Below are positions 1-7,293 of a DNA stretch of 64,000 nt, in pieces (within the stretch, counting starts at the first letter, position 1; each line of letters starts with the position of its first letter). Source of the DNA: Pseudomonas frederiksbergensis. GTDB lineage: Bacteria; Pseudomonadota; Gammaproteobacteria; Pseudomonadales; Pseudomonadaceae. The notes under the pieces were generated by a model. It saw only the letters and a program-made list of their open reading frames with translations, was not told the DNA's origin and searched no databases. The stretch lies in assembly GCF_003732275.1 (NCBI RefSeq), contig NZ_MOBM01000039.1, forward strand, positions 1 to 64,000, in the 5' to 3' direction. The position numbers and the translations under genes were made by a program.

Positions 1-52
1 GGTGGGTCAGTTTTACTTCGGTAGGGTGGGTCAGTTTTCAACCGGTGTTGAC
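1..52. mobile_element. Terminal end of an IS21-like insertion sequence
   Basis: The 14-mer GGTGGGTCAGTTTT occurs at 1-14 and again at 26-39. Read on the minus strand, the segment begins TGTCAACACCGG at position 52, then shows the repeat twice. Multiple short repeats inside a terminus that starts 5'-TG are characteristic of the IS21 (istA/istB) family. The transposase genes would lie left of the window. The boundary at 52 is inferred from the TG rule, and the family assignment rests on architecture alone. Confidence 0.5.
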
Positions 53-1148
53 ACGTTCTGACCAAGAGGCTGCTGTCAGCGCAATGCTAAGTCATGACAC
101 CGGTATCCTCTGCGCACCGACTGCTTTCGGTAAAACAGTGAGTGCTGCTGCGTTGATTGCCGCACGTGGCATTAACACGTTGGTGCTTGTGCATCGGACG
201 GAACTGTTAAGGCAGTGGCAAGAGCGCTTGCAGGTGTTCTTGGGAGTCGGGAATGGTGTCGTTGGAACTCTTGGAGGCGGAAAAGCGAAGCTTACCGGCA
301 TCATCGACATTGCCGTAATGCAGTCGTTATCGCGAAAAGGCGAGATCAGCGATCAGGTAAAAAACTACGGCCAGATCATCGTTGATGAGTGTCATCACCT
401 ATCAGCAGTGTCATTCGAGGCACTACTGAGGAGCGCGACCGCGCGGTACGTGCTGGGACTCACGGCAACCCCAGTGCGCCGAGATGGGCAGCAGCCTATT
501 ATTTTCATGCAGTGCGGACCGATCCGACATTCTGCTGCTCGGCCAGCGAATGCGCCTCATGACCTATCTGTCGTGCCTCGATTGCTGTCCAAACCAATAG
601 TGGTCCCCGACGGCTTTGGGATTCAGGACGTTTTTCGGCATCTAGCCGACGACTCTGAGCGGACAGCCAAAATCGTCTCGGAGATTGAGCTGGCGTACAG
701 CGAGGGTAGAAAAATTCTAGTGCTAACGGAGCGGACGGAACATGTGGATGCCCTTGAATTAGAATTGAAGCAGCGTGTGCATAACCTTTTCACGCTTCAT
801 GGGCGAGTGCCTAAGAAACAGCGCCTTTCCCGTATGCATGAGCTTGAGTCCCTTCCCCCTGATGCTCCACGGGTGCTGTTGGCAACAGGAAAACTAGTAG
901 GTGAAGGCTTCGATCACCCGCCGTTGGACACGCTGGTGCTGGCAATGCCCATCTCATGGAAGGGAATCCTTCAGCAATATGCGGGGCGGTTGCATCGATC
1001 GCATGCCGATAAGGCCGACGTGCGAGTGATCGACTTCGTTGACGAGGGTAATGTCGCGCTGCTGAGGATGTGGGATAAGCGCCAGGCGGGTTACAAAGCG
1101 ATGGGCTACCGTATGGCTGATTCCATGGCCACCATGGACCTACTCTAA
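45..1148 (+). pseudogene. Truncated SF2 helicase, C-terminal part of a TOTE-conflict-system-like protein
   Basis: The 367-residue reading frame is a superfamily 2 DNA/RNA helicase core: Walker A APTAFGKT near residue 25, a DECHH Walker B near 114, motif III LTATP near 139, and a C-terminal helicase domain ending in the arginine-finger motif QQYAGRLHRS near 315. The sequence resembles the helicase half of the large primase-helicase proteins annotated as TOTE conflict systems, which carry several hundred more residues upstream. Here everything before the helicase is missing, and the apparent GTG start lies inside the insertion-sequence end at 1-52. I therefore read it as a fragment cut by transposition. 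It could still give a soluble helicase domain, but no ribosome-binding site is visible. Confidence 0.6.
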
Positions 1149-1248
1149 CTCTAACGTGGTTGACAGTTGATCATCCTATTAAGTGAGACGTGGTTCGTAG
1201 GCCTGTTCCCGCCGTGCCGCTCGAAGAATTGCTAACTTGGAGGTAGCT

Positions 1249-1644
1249 ATGTCCTCAATTGAGTTTTATGTGCCTGGTGATTATGACAGCCCTTTAACAG
1301 CCAGCGGTCGAGGTCGCACTATCGCAGCGTTTCATCTTGCGCAGGGTGACGTTGAGTTTTTGACCAAAGTTACTGAAATGCGTCGCGATGTACTTAATCG
1401 TCTCATGAGCCCTTCTGCCGTGAGCTATTGGATCGCTCAGAAATGGCTGGAGAAAGCCCGTGATGTCGGGAGGATTCAGCTTCTTCGACTCACCGCTAAG
1501 GGTTTGGTCACATGTAAAAACAGTGTCAATGGCGGAGGAAATGTACCTACAACCGCAGCGCTGGTAGCTCGGTGGAGGGCCAATATGAAACGAGGCGGCG
1601 TATCCTCGTTCACGCTAGTTTCGTTTGATCCGATCTCTGACTGA
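1249..1644 (+). CDS. Unknown small protein next to the helicase fragment
   Basis: A 131-residue protein that I do not recognise. The ATG at 1249 is chosen because GGAGG lies at 1239-1243 with good spacing; an upstream in-frame TTG at 1237 has none. The middle (residues 45-85) is helical and basic, with a stretch around RLTAKGLVTC that could be the wing of a winged-helix fold, so a DNA-binding role is possible but unproven. It starts 100 bp after the helicase fragment in the same direction and lies on the island side of the tRNA-Asn junction, so it probably came with the same element. The sequence from its stop to 1961 is AT-richer and contains no convincing gene. Confidence 0.55.
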   Translation: MSSIEFYVPGDYDSPLTASGRGRTIAAFHLAQGDVEFLTKVTEMRRDVLNRLMSPSAVSYWIAQKWLEKARDVGRIQLLRLTAKGLVTCKNSVNGGGNVPTTAALVARWRANMKRGGVSSFTLVSFDPISD

Positions 1645-1961
1645 GTAGCCGCTGAGCTTTGGCCAGGTGGCTTTGTTTGTCGAGGCACATACACGCATTC
1701 AGACCAGACTGACGACACAGCGTACTTATACAGAAGTCACATCGACCGGTTGAATCCACAGCCAAAGCAGTCACTCGGATGTGTTTTCCTCATCCATCAC
1801 AGTATGGCCTGCGTACGCCACCTTCAGAAGCTTGCTGCCGCCGTGCTCATGGGGTATCGAAAGAACTCCAATAAAAATACGGGCTTGATTAGGATAATCG
1901 TAGGGATATGAATACTAAAAATCAGCATAATTTCATTGTAAAACAAATACTTATTTTTTTA

Positions 1962-1984
1962 TTCGAGTCCAGGTCGTGGAGCCA
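1962..1984 (+). other. Attachment site: 3' end of tRNA-Asn only
   Basis: The 23 bases contain a T-loop (TTCGAGT), the T-stem strand CCAGG, the acceptor strand TCGTGGA, discriminator G and CCA. This equals the 3' end of a gamma-proteobacterial tRNA-Asn. The bases just upstream are an A/T run that cannot form the rest of the tRNA, so this is a 3' fragment and not a gene. Tyrosine-recombinase islands integrate at exactly such 3' ends and leave a duplicated fragment at the far boundary. The complete tRNA-Asn should lie at the other end of the island, left of the window. Confidence 0.75.
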
Positions 1985-1997
1985 GACAGCAAAATCG

Positions 1998-2034
1998 AAA
2001 AGCCCCTGAATCGAAAGATTCAGGGGCTTTTTTG
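1998..2034 (+). terminator. Rho-independent terminator, originally of tRNA-Asn
   Basis: A perfect 12-bp stem (AGCCCCTGAATC, loop GAAA, complement) is followed by a run of six T. It lies 14 bp after the tRNA-Asn CCA, so it is probably the native terminator of that tRNA, separated from its gene by the island. Confidence 0.85.
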
Positions 2035-2256
2035 TGGCTGACGGAAAGACGCGAGCCTAGGTATTCCCTCCTCCGACAGAGTAGGAAACTTCCTGATTTT
2101 CTGTAGCCATATTTTAGGCTATCCCCTCAGCCCCCGAAAACCCTGTACTAGAGCATCAGTAGCTACTTTCATGATGGCCAGATGAGGTCTGTGAGGCAGC
2201 GAACTTGTGCGTTATGAATAGCGACTTTCACCTGCCGATATCCCTGGATCGTTCAA

Positions 2257-2715
2257 GTGTCAGAGTTACTCAAACTCAAGGAGAACGTCCTTGTCCCTCA
2301 CCCTTGCGGCTCATTGAGCTTTGGCACCCTTCCCGACATGCCCCGGTTCAATTTACGGGGAGGTGAAATATTCCTGCGAGTCGGGATACACAAAGGAATC
2401 AATAAAGGATTCGGAGTTCGACATGTCTGGGAAGCCCAGAAGACCGACCTGGCGAAATATGGGTGCCACACCATTGATGATGTAGCGATACACATCGCCA
2501 AAATGGTCGTACCCGGCGCACCCATCTATTGTGAATTCAAGGAAATGAGAGGTGATCATAGAGTTGCCGTACTTAAAAACCCTACCGGCTCACTCATTTT
2601 GGAGCCTCGAAACGAGCGTCGCGGCTTCGGATATTACGTCGTAACCTGGTATCCCAAGAGACGCGCAGTAGGCACCCTTGTCGGCACAATAGCCAAACCG
2701 GGTTCCAGGCAATAA
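2257..2715 (+). CDS. Small protein resembling a BECR-fold (barnase/EndoU/colicin/RelE-like) nuclease domain
   Basis: A 152-residue protein without signal peptide or membrane segment. The centre has a G-x-x-x-R-H motif (GFGVRHVWEAQ, residues 51-61) and the C-terminal half is beta-rich with conserved-looking blocks EPRNERRGFGYYV and WYPKRR. This arrangement recalls phage- and toxin-associated BECR nuclease domains (the PBECR families), which usually sit at the C-terminus of larger proteins. Here the domain stands alone. The GTG start at 2257 has no clear Shine-Dalgarno, while an ATG at 2214 in another frame is equally poor, so it may be an orphaned toxin tip or start-damaged gene. No immunity gene is evident beside it. 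The functional call is an inference. Confidence 0.5.
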   Translation: MSELLKLKENVLVPHPCGSLSFGTLPDMPRFNLRGGEIFLRVGIHKGINKGFGVRHVWEAQKTDLAKYGCHTIDDVAIHIAKMVVPGAPIYCEFKEMRGDHRVAVLKNPTGSLILEPRNERRGFGYYVVTWYPKRRAVGTLVGTIAKPGSRQ

Positions 2716-2741
2716 AAAAGGCGTCCCGAAGGACGCCTTTT
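2714..2741 (+). terminator. Rho-independent terminator
   Basis: The stem AAAAGGCGTCC/GGACGCCTTTT with a CGAA loop starts at the stop codon of the preceding gene and ends in T residues. It could act in both directions. The remaining 258 bp to the permease stop hold nothing I can identify. Confidence 0.8.
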
Positions 2742-2999
2742 GAATACATCGAGGAGTAGTCGCAGCGATTCTTTAGCTCCTGGTCACGAATGACCTTGGG
2801 TTCAGAATCCGACCGGCATGCCAGTCGTCACTACTTCAGAGGGAGCCAGCTTCTCTGCTGCCAACAAGATGGGGGGCCAATGCTGGAGGCCAAGCCCAAG
2901 GATGCGCAATTGCAGACCTCGAATTCAATTCTCAAGCATGAGTGGAGCGAGTGTCAACCTGACTGACAGTTGAATCGGTCGACCCACACTTGATCACTG

Positions 3000-4517
3000 T
3001 CAGACATGCTCACTGCTTTTCGCATGCGCCGCCCGCGGCTCTGCATGCCCATGCTCTGCCTCCACCACCGGAATCTCATTCCCGTCGCAGTCACGCAGCT
3101 TACCTTCGCTGAAATAATCCCCTTCCCGCAACGCTGCCAGGTCCTGATAACGCAACACGCGCTCAGCACCAGCCGCAAACACCGATTGTTGATCCGAGTT
3201 GCCGGCAGTGAGGTGGTTGAAGGTCAGGTTCAGCACGATGGCCATAATCGCCGAGGAGCTGATGCCCGAGTGGAAGATCGTCGCGAACCAGCTAGGGAAG
3301 TGGTCGTAGAAGTTCGGTGCAGCGATGGGGATCATGCCAAAGCCGATCGAAGTGGCGACGATGATCAGGTTGACGTTGTTGCGGTAGTCGACCTTGGACA
3401 GCGTCCGAATACCACTGGCCGCCACGGTGCCGAACAGCACGATGCCGGCGCCGCCGAGGACGGAGGTCGGCACAGCGGCGATGACCCGCCCCATGAAGGG
3501 CAGCAATCCGAGCACCACCAGGAACACACCGCCGGTGGCCACCACGAAACGGCTCTTGATCCCGGTTACCGCCACCAGCCCGACGTTCTGGGCGAAGGCG
3601 CTCTGGGTAAAAGAGCCGAAGATCGGCGCGACCATGCTCGACAGCATGTCGGCGCGCAGGCCGTTGCCCAGGCGTTTGGAGTCGACTTTGGTGCCGATGA
3701 TTTCACCGACGGCCAGAATGTCGGCCGAGGTTTCCACCAGGGTCACCATGATCACGATGCACATCGACAGGATCGCGGCGAAGTGAAACGTCGGCATGCC
3801 GAAATGAAACGGTGTCGGGAAGCCGAACATCGGGCCTTGGGTGACGGACGAGAAATCCGCCATGCCGAGGAACACGGCTATAACGGTGCCGATGACCATG
3901 GCCAACAGGATCGACAAACGAGAGATAGTCGCACTGCCGATCTTGCTCAGTAGCAGCACCAGCACCAGCGTCACCGCCGCCAGACCAATATTCGCCACAC
4001 TGCCGAAATCCGGAGCGTGACTGTTGCCACCCATGGCCCAGCGCGCGGCCACCGGCATCAGCGTCAGGCCGATAGTGGTGATCACAATGCCCGTCACCAG
4101 CGGCGGAAAGAACTTGGTGATTCGCGAGAACACCGGCGTGATCAGCAAACCAATCAGCGACGCGGCAATCACCGCCCCGAGAATCGACTGAAAGCCGCCC
4201 TCCCCACCACTGCTGACAATCGCCACCATGGTCGCAACGCCGGAGAACGACACGCCCTGTACCAGCGGCAACTGACAACCGAAAAACGGTAAACCCAGGG
4301 TCTGCAGCAATGTCGCCAGGCCCCCTGCAAACAATGAAGCAGCAATCAACAAACCGATGTCCGCCGGCGAGAGTCCGGCCGCCTGGCCGATGATCAATGG
4401 CACCGCGACGATACCGCCATACATGGTCAGAACGTGTTGCAGGCCGTAAGCCATATTCGCGCCGATCCCGAGATTCTCATCCTCGGGCCGTTGTTGTGAA
4501 ACATGGGGCGTTTTCAT
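3000..4517 (-). CDS. Xanthine/uracil permease, NCS2 family
   Basis: A 505-residue inner-membrane protein of the nucleobase:cation symporter-2 family, which imports xanthine, urate or uracil with protons. About 14 hydrophobic segments are visible. Family signatures include the QGVSFSG region near residue 88 and the NCS2 signature around ETSADILAVGEIIG, followed by a glycine-rich GLRADM stretch. I chose the ATG at 4517 (preceded by AGGGAA) over the upstream ATG at 4562, because homologues begin just before the ENLGIG-type N-terminus. The XanP/UacT-like sequence and a GntR-type palindrome in its promoter suggest a purine-induced permease. Substrate specificity cannot be read from the sequence. 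Confidence 0.85.
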   Translation of the reverse strand: MKTPHVSQQRPEDENLGIGANMAYGLQHVLTMYGGIVAVPLIIGQAAGLSPADIGLLIAASLFAGGLATLLQTLGLPFFGCQLPLVQGVSFSGVATMVAIVSSGGEGGFQSILGAVIAASLIGLLITPVFSRITKFFPPLVTGIVITTIGLTLMPVAARWAMGGNSHAPDFGSVANIGLAAVTLVLVLLLSKIGSATISRLSILLAMVIGTVIAVFLGMADFSSVTQGPMFGFPTPFHFGMPTFHFAAILSMCIVIMVTLVETSADILAVGEIIGTKVDSKRLGNGLRADMLSSMVAPIFGSFTQSAFAQNVGLVAVTGIKSRFVVATGGVFLVVLGLLPFMGRVIAAVPTSVLGGAGIVLFGTVAASGIRTLSKVDYRNNVNLIIVATSIGFGMIPIAAPNFYDHFPSWFATIFHSGISSSAIMAIVLNLTFNHLTAGNSDQQSVFAAGAERVLRYQDLAALREGDYFSEGKLRDCDGNEIPVVEAEHGHAEPRAAHAKSSEHV

Positions 4518-4585
4518 GGTTGGGGGGTTCCCTGGTTTTTGTTGTGCGCACACTGTATTCAATAGTCAGGACAAATGTCTATAGA

Positions 4586-4597
4586 GTTGTATACAAC
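4586..4597. promoter_or_regulatory. Palindromic operator upstream of the purine permease
   Basis: GTTGTATACAAC is a perfect 12-bp palindrome 69 bp upstream of the permease start. TTGTATACAA is the typical core bound by FadR/VanR-type GntR regulators. The neighbouring 4571-4583 segment (ACAAATGTCTATA) is AT-rich promoter-like sequence. The regulator is not encoded nearby. Confidence 0.5.
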
Positions 4598-4710
4598 TAA
4601 TCAGTCAGATTATGGACAGATGTTCACACTGCCCTTTAGCTATAGAGCCCCAGCCTAAAAAACTCTTGAAATACATCCTTCCTCCGCTTTCCCTCCCCAC
4701 CGCTAATCTT

Positions 4711-5052
4711 TTGCTTTCCAAGCGACCGCCGGCACGGCCGCCTCTCGCTTATACATATGAAGTATGCATAATTAAGTCATTCGAAATTCAGTATCACAAG
4801 GCAAAGAACGCGGCCAACAAACTAAAGCATCAAGGCGTCAGTCTCGCAGAGACAGAACCTGTGTTTTATGACGAACGAGCCCTGACGCTTCAGGACAACC
4901 AACATGATGAGCAGCGATGGATCATCATCGGGCTGGATGCCAAAGGTCGCTTGCTGGTCGTTGCATACACCTACCGCGACCCGAATTTCGTGCGAATCAT
5001 TTCCGCGCGCATCGCCACCAAAAACGAGCGTCGCCACTATATGGAGGCTTGA
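4711..5052 (+). CDS. brnT: BrnT-family toxin (ribonuclease), start unresolved
   Basis: Toxin of a type II toxin-antitoxin pair; BrnT folds like RelE and cleaves RNA. The family core starts near EIQYHKAKNAANKLKHQGVS and continues with the conserved ALTLQD and EQRWIIIGLDAKGRLLVVAYTYR blocks, ending ISARIATKNERRHYMEA. The start is problematic. Two ATGs at 4757 and 4764, where a start is expected, are out of frame and reach TAA within five codons. In frame only the non-standard ATA/ATT (4768, 4771) or a TTG at 4711 without Shine-Dalgarno are available. One extra base near 4769 would restore an ATG-started protein, so the toxin may be weakly expressed or broken. brnA follows after 3 bp. Confidence 0.75.
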   Translation: MLSKRPPARPPLAYTYEVCIIKSFEIQYHKAKNAANKLKHQGVSLAETEPVFYDERALTLQDNQHDEQRWIIIGLDAKGRLLVVAYTYRDPNFVRIISARIATKNERRHYMEA

Positions 5053-5055
5053 CCG

Positions 5056-5400
5056 ATGAAAGATGAATACGACTTCAGCAACGCCAAGCGTGGAGCGATT
5101 GCCTCCAGCAAAGGCAAGACCCGAATCACCATCATGCTCGATGATGTCGTCATAGAGGCCGCGCGGGCGCTGGCAGAAAGCGAGGGGTATGGCTACCAGA
5201 CGGTGATCAACAATACCCTGCGCCAGGCATTGCTCAGCGATAAAGGCAAAACGGCGAAGCCCGATCAGGACACTGCTGTTGCCAATGTCGGGCATTTCAA
5301 AAAAGGCATCACCGCCTCCGAGCTGAAAAGCCTGGAGAAAAAATTGTCAGAGGCCCTCAGCGAAATCCAGCATGTGATGGAGCTTGAAGTTCGTTCCTAG
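5056..5400 (+). CDS. brnA: BrnA-family antitoxin
   Basis: A 114-residue antitoxin partner of BrnT. Residues 1-25 are the toxin-wrapping, charged N-terminal part; residues 25-60 (TRITIMLDDVVIEAARALAE) form a ribbon-helix-helix DNA-binding segment with the usual TxxLxxxVxxxA pattern. A C-terminal helical tail (residues 85-112) is an extension beyond the shortest family members. It overlaps nothing and follows the toxin by 3 bp, the toxin-first order usual for brnTA. BrnA normally represses its own operon through the RHH domain. AGGCTTGACCG just before the ATG is a modest ribosome-binding site. Confidence 0.8.
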   Translation: MKDEYDFSNAKRGAIASSKGKTRITIMLDDVVIEAARALAESEGYGYQTVINNTLRQALLSDKGKTAKPDQDTAVANVGHFKKGITASELKSLEKKLSEALSEIQHVMELEVRS

Positions 5401-5419
5401 ACACAACACCGATCAAAAG

Positions 5420-5453
5420 AAAAAGGGGCGAATTGATCAAATCCGCCCCTTTG
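5420..5453 (+). terminator. Terminator after brnA, possibly bidirectional
   Basis: AAAGGGGCG pairs with CGCCCCTTT around an internal AATTGATCAAAT palindrome. It lies between the convergent brnA and the arylamine N-acetyltransferase gene and could end both. Confidence 0.7.
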
Positions 5454-5466
5454 CGTGGTGCTCAAC

Positions 5467-6300
5467 TTACCTGCTAACAGGCTCAATCAACCGCTCAAGC
5501 GCCCGCTTCAACACTTCCTGCGCCGGCACTCGAATCCCGAATTCACTTTCCAGTAACCCGATCAACTCATCCACATCCGTCACCTGCCGCCGTTCGCTCT
5601 CGTTGCCCATGCGATGAATGGCAAAACTGCTGTTATTCAATGTGCGTCGCCATCCCTCCCCCGTCCGCGCCACCATCAGTTGTTTGATGAAGGACGATTC
5701 GGGATGGGTCGAGACGTACCAGTTGCCGAGGGTGTAATCGATGTCTTCCTGACGTTGCAGGTCGAAGATGTACATCGCCCGCCATTCACCGCCGACATTG
5801 GCGCGCAGGGTGTAGCCGTCGGCGTGTGGTTCGATGCGATAGGGTTCGTGGGGGGTGAACTGTTCGGCTTCGGTATCCAGCATCAGCGGTGCGGTGGGCA
5901 CCATGCCGCCGAAGCCGACGTCAGTGATATAGCGCACGCCGTCGAGGGTTACCAGGCTCAAGCGGTGTGTTCGTGCGGTCCACGCGCCTTCGGGCTGGCC
6001 CATGACCACGCGACCGGTGATTCCACGTGCGTCGAAGCCCAGTGTCTGAAGCAAGGCCAGGAACAGGTTGTTGAGCTCATAGCAGTAGCCACCACGACCG
6101 TCGTGCAGGACTTTCTGCTCTATGGACGGCAGATCGATGAGCACCGGTTCGCCCAATAACGTGGTGAGGTTTTCGAACGGGAAGGCACCGGTGTGGCGCA
6201 GTTGCAGTTGGCGCAGGGTTTCCAGGGTCGGCGCCGGGGGCGCATCGAAGCCCAGGCGTTGCAGGTACAGCGCAAGATTTGTCAGTCGTGTCTCGCTCAT
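5467..6300 (-). CDS. nat: Arylamine N-acetyltransferase
   Basis: Cytoplasmic enzyme of 277 residues that transfers acetyl groups from acetyl-CoA to aromatic amines, hydrazines and related compounds. The Cys-His-Asp triad is complete: C73 in RGGYCYE, H112 in TRTHRL-type context (ARTHRLSL) and D127 in ITDVGFGG. The length is normal for bacterial NATs. It stands alone, with a 113-bp gap to the exonuclease III gene transcribed in the same direction. In other bacteria NATs can act in secondary-metabolite synthesis or detoxification; nothing here says which. Confidence 0.93.
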   Translation of the reverse strand: MSETRLTNLALYLQRLGFDAPPAPTLETLRQLQLRHTGAFPFENLTTLLGEPVLIDLPSIEQKVLHDGRGGYCYELNNLFLALLQTLGFDARGITGRVVMGQPEGAWTARTHRLSLVTLDGVRYITDVGFGGMVPTAPLMLDTEAEQFTPHEPYRIEPHADGYTLRANVGGEWRAMYIFDLQRQEDIDYTLGNWYVSTHPESSFIKQLMVARTGEGWRRTLNNSSFAIHRMGNESERRQVTDVDELIGLLESEFGIRVPAQEVLKRALERLIEPVSR

Positions 6301-6413
6301 CGCTCAATCCTTTATGCAGAGGTCCGCGGATCGCTCCGCCGATGGGCGCCATGTATAAGGGAAAACACCGTCGGACTGACAATTGATTTAGCCAATCGCC
6401 GCACACGCCAAGG

Positions 6414-7208
6414 TTATCGACGCTTGCGCGAACCCAATCGAATCCATGTCGGCGCATGATCGCTGGCATGAGGTTCGTTGCGAACCCAGGCATCGACGCC
6501 CGCCTCCTGCAGGTAAGGGCTCAGTGCCGGGTTGAGCAGCAGATGATCGATGCGCAACCCCGAGTTTTTCTGCCAGTGTTGACGGAAATAATCCCAGAAG
6601 GTGTAGATCCGCTCCTCTGGATACAGATGACGCAGGGCATCGGTCCAGCCCTGATCCAGCAACCGCTGATAACACGCGCGACTCTCGGGTTGCAGCAGCG
6701 CGTCCTTGAGCCAGGAACGCGGGTTGTAGATGTCCAGATCGGTGGGCACCACGTTATAGTCGCCGGCCAGCACCACCGGATGGTCGCTGCTCTGCAGGTC
6801 CTTGGCGTGCGAGATCAGCCGTTCGAACCACGCCAGCTTGTAATCGAACTTCGGTCCCGGTTGGGGGTTGCCATTGGGCAGGTACAGACAACCCACTAGA
6901 ACCCCGTGCACGGCAGCTTCCACGTAGCGGCTATGGGTATCGCTGTCATCACCCGGCAAACCGCGTCGGCTCTCCAATGGTTGCGCATCGCGCGCCAGAA
7001 TCGCCACCCCGTTCCACGACACCTGGCCGTGCCAGACGGCGCCATACCCGGCCGCCTCCAGTTCGGCGACGGGGAATGCGCCGTCAACCGATTTGAGTTC
7101 TTGCAAACAGGCGATGTCTGGCTGCTCCCGTGCAAGCCAGGCCAGTAGATTCGGCAAGCGGGCGCGCATGCCGTTGACGTTGAAGGTGGCGATTTTCAGG
7201 TTCTTCAT
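6414..7208 (-). CDS. xthA: Exodeoxyribonuclease III (AP endonuclease)
   Basis: A 264-residue endonuclease/exonuclease/phosphatase-fold enzyme of base-excision repair. It cuts the backbone at abasic sites and removes 3' blocks. Visible motifs are TFNVNG at the N-terminus, LQELK with metal-binding E37, LAGDYNVVP, the RIDHLLL block and the C-terminal SDHAP catalytic histidine. The order and spacing match the ExoIII branch. Pseudomonas also has the related RNA-level regulator Crc in this fold, but Crc lacks intact catalytic residues, which are present here. Confidence 0.92.
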   Translation of the reverse strand: MKNLKIATFNVNGMRARLPNLLAWLAREQPDIACLQELKSVDGAFPVAELEAAGYGAVWHGQVSWNGVAILARDAQPLESRRGLPGDDSDTHSRYVEAAVHGVLVGCLYLPNGNPQPGPKFDYKLAWFERLISHAKDLQSSDHPVVLAGDYNVVPTDLDIYNPRSWLKDALLQPESRACYQRLLDQGWTDALRHLYPEERIYTFWDYFRQHWQKNSGLRIDHLLLNPALSPYLQEAGVDAWVRNEPHASDHAPTWIRLGSRKRR

Positions 7209-7293
7209 GATCCGACGCTCGCAACGGATTGGGCGGTATCCAGTTGTGACCGGGGTGCGTCACGGCAGTTGCCGTGGCGCACGAAACAGGCGA

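Noticed and set aside
1962..1984. A functional tRNA gene
   Set aside because: Only the T-loop to CCA part exists; upstream sequence cannot form the anticodon, D or 5' acceptor arms.
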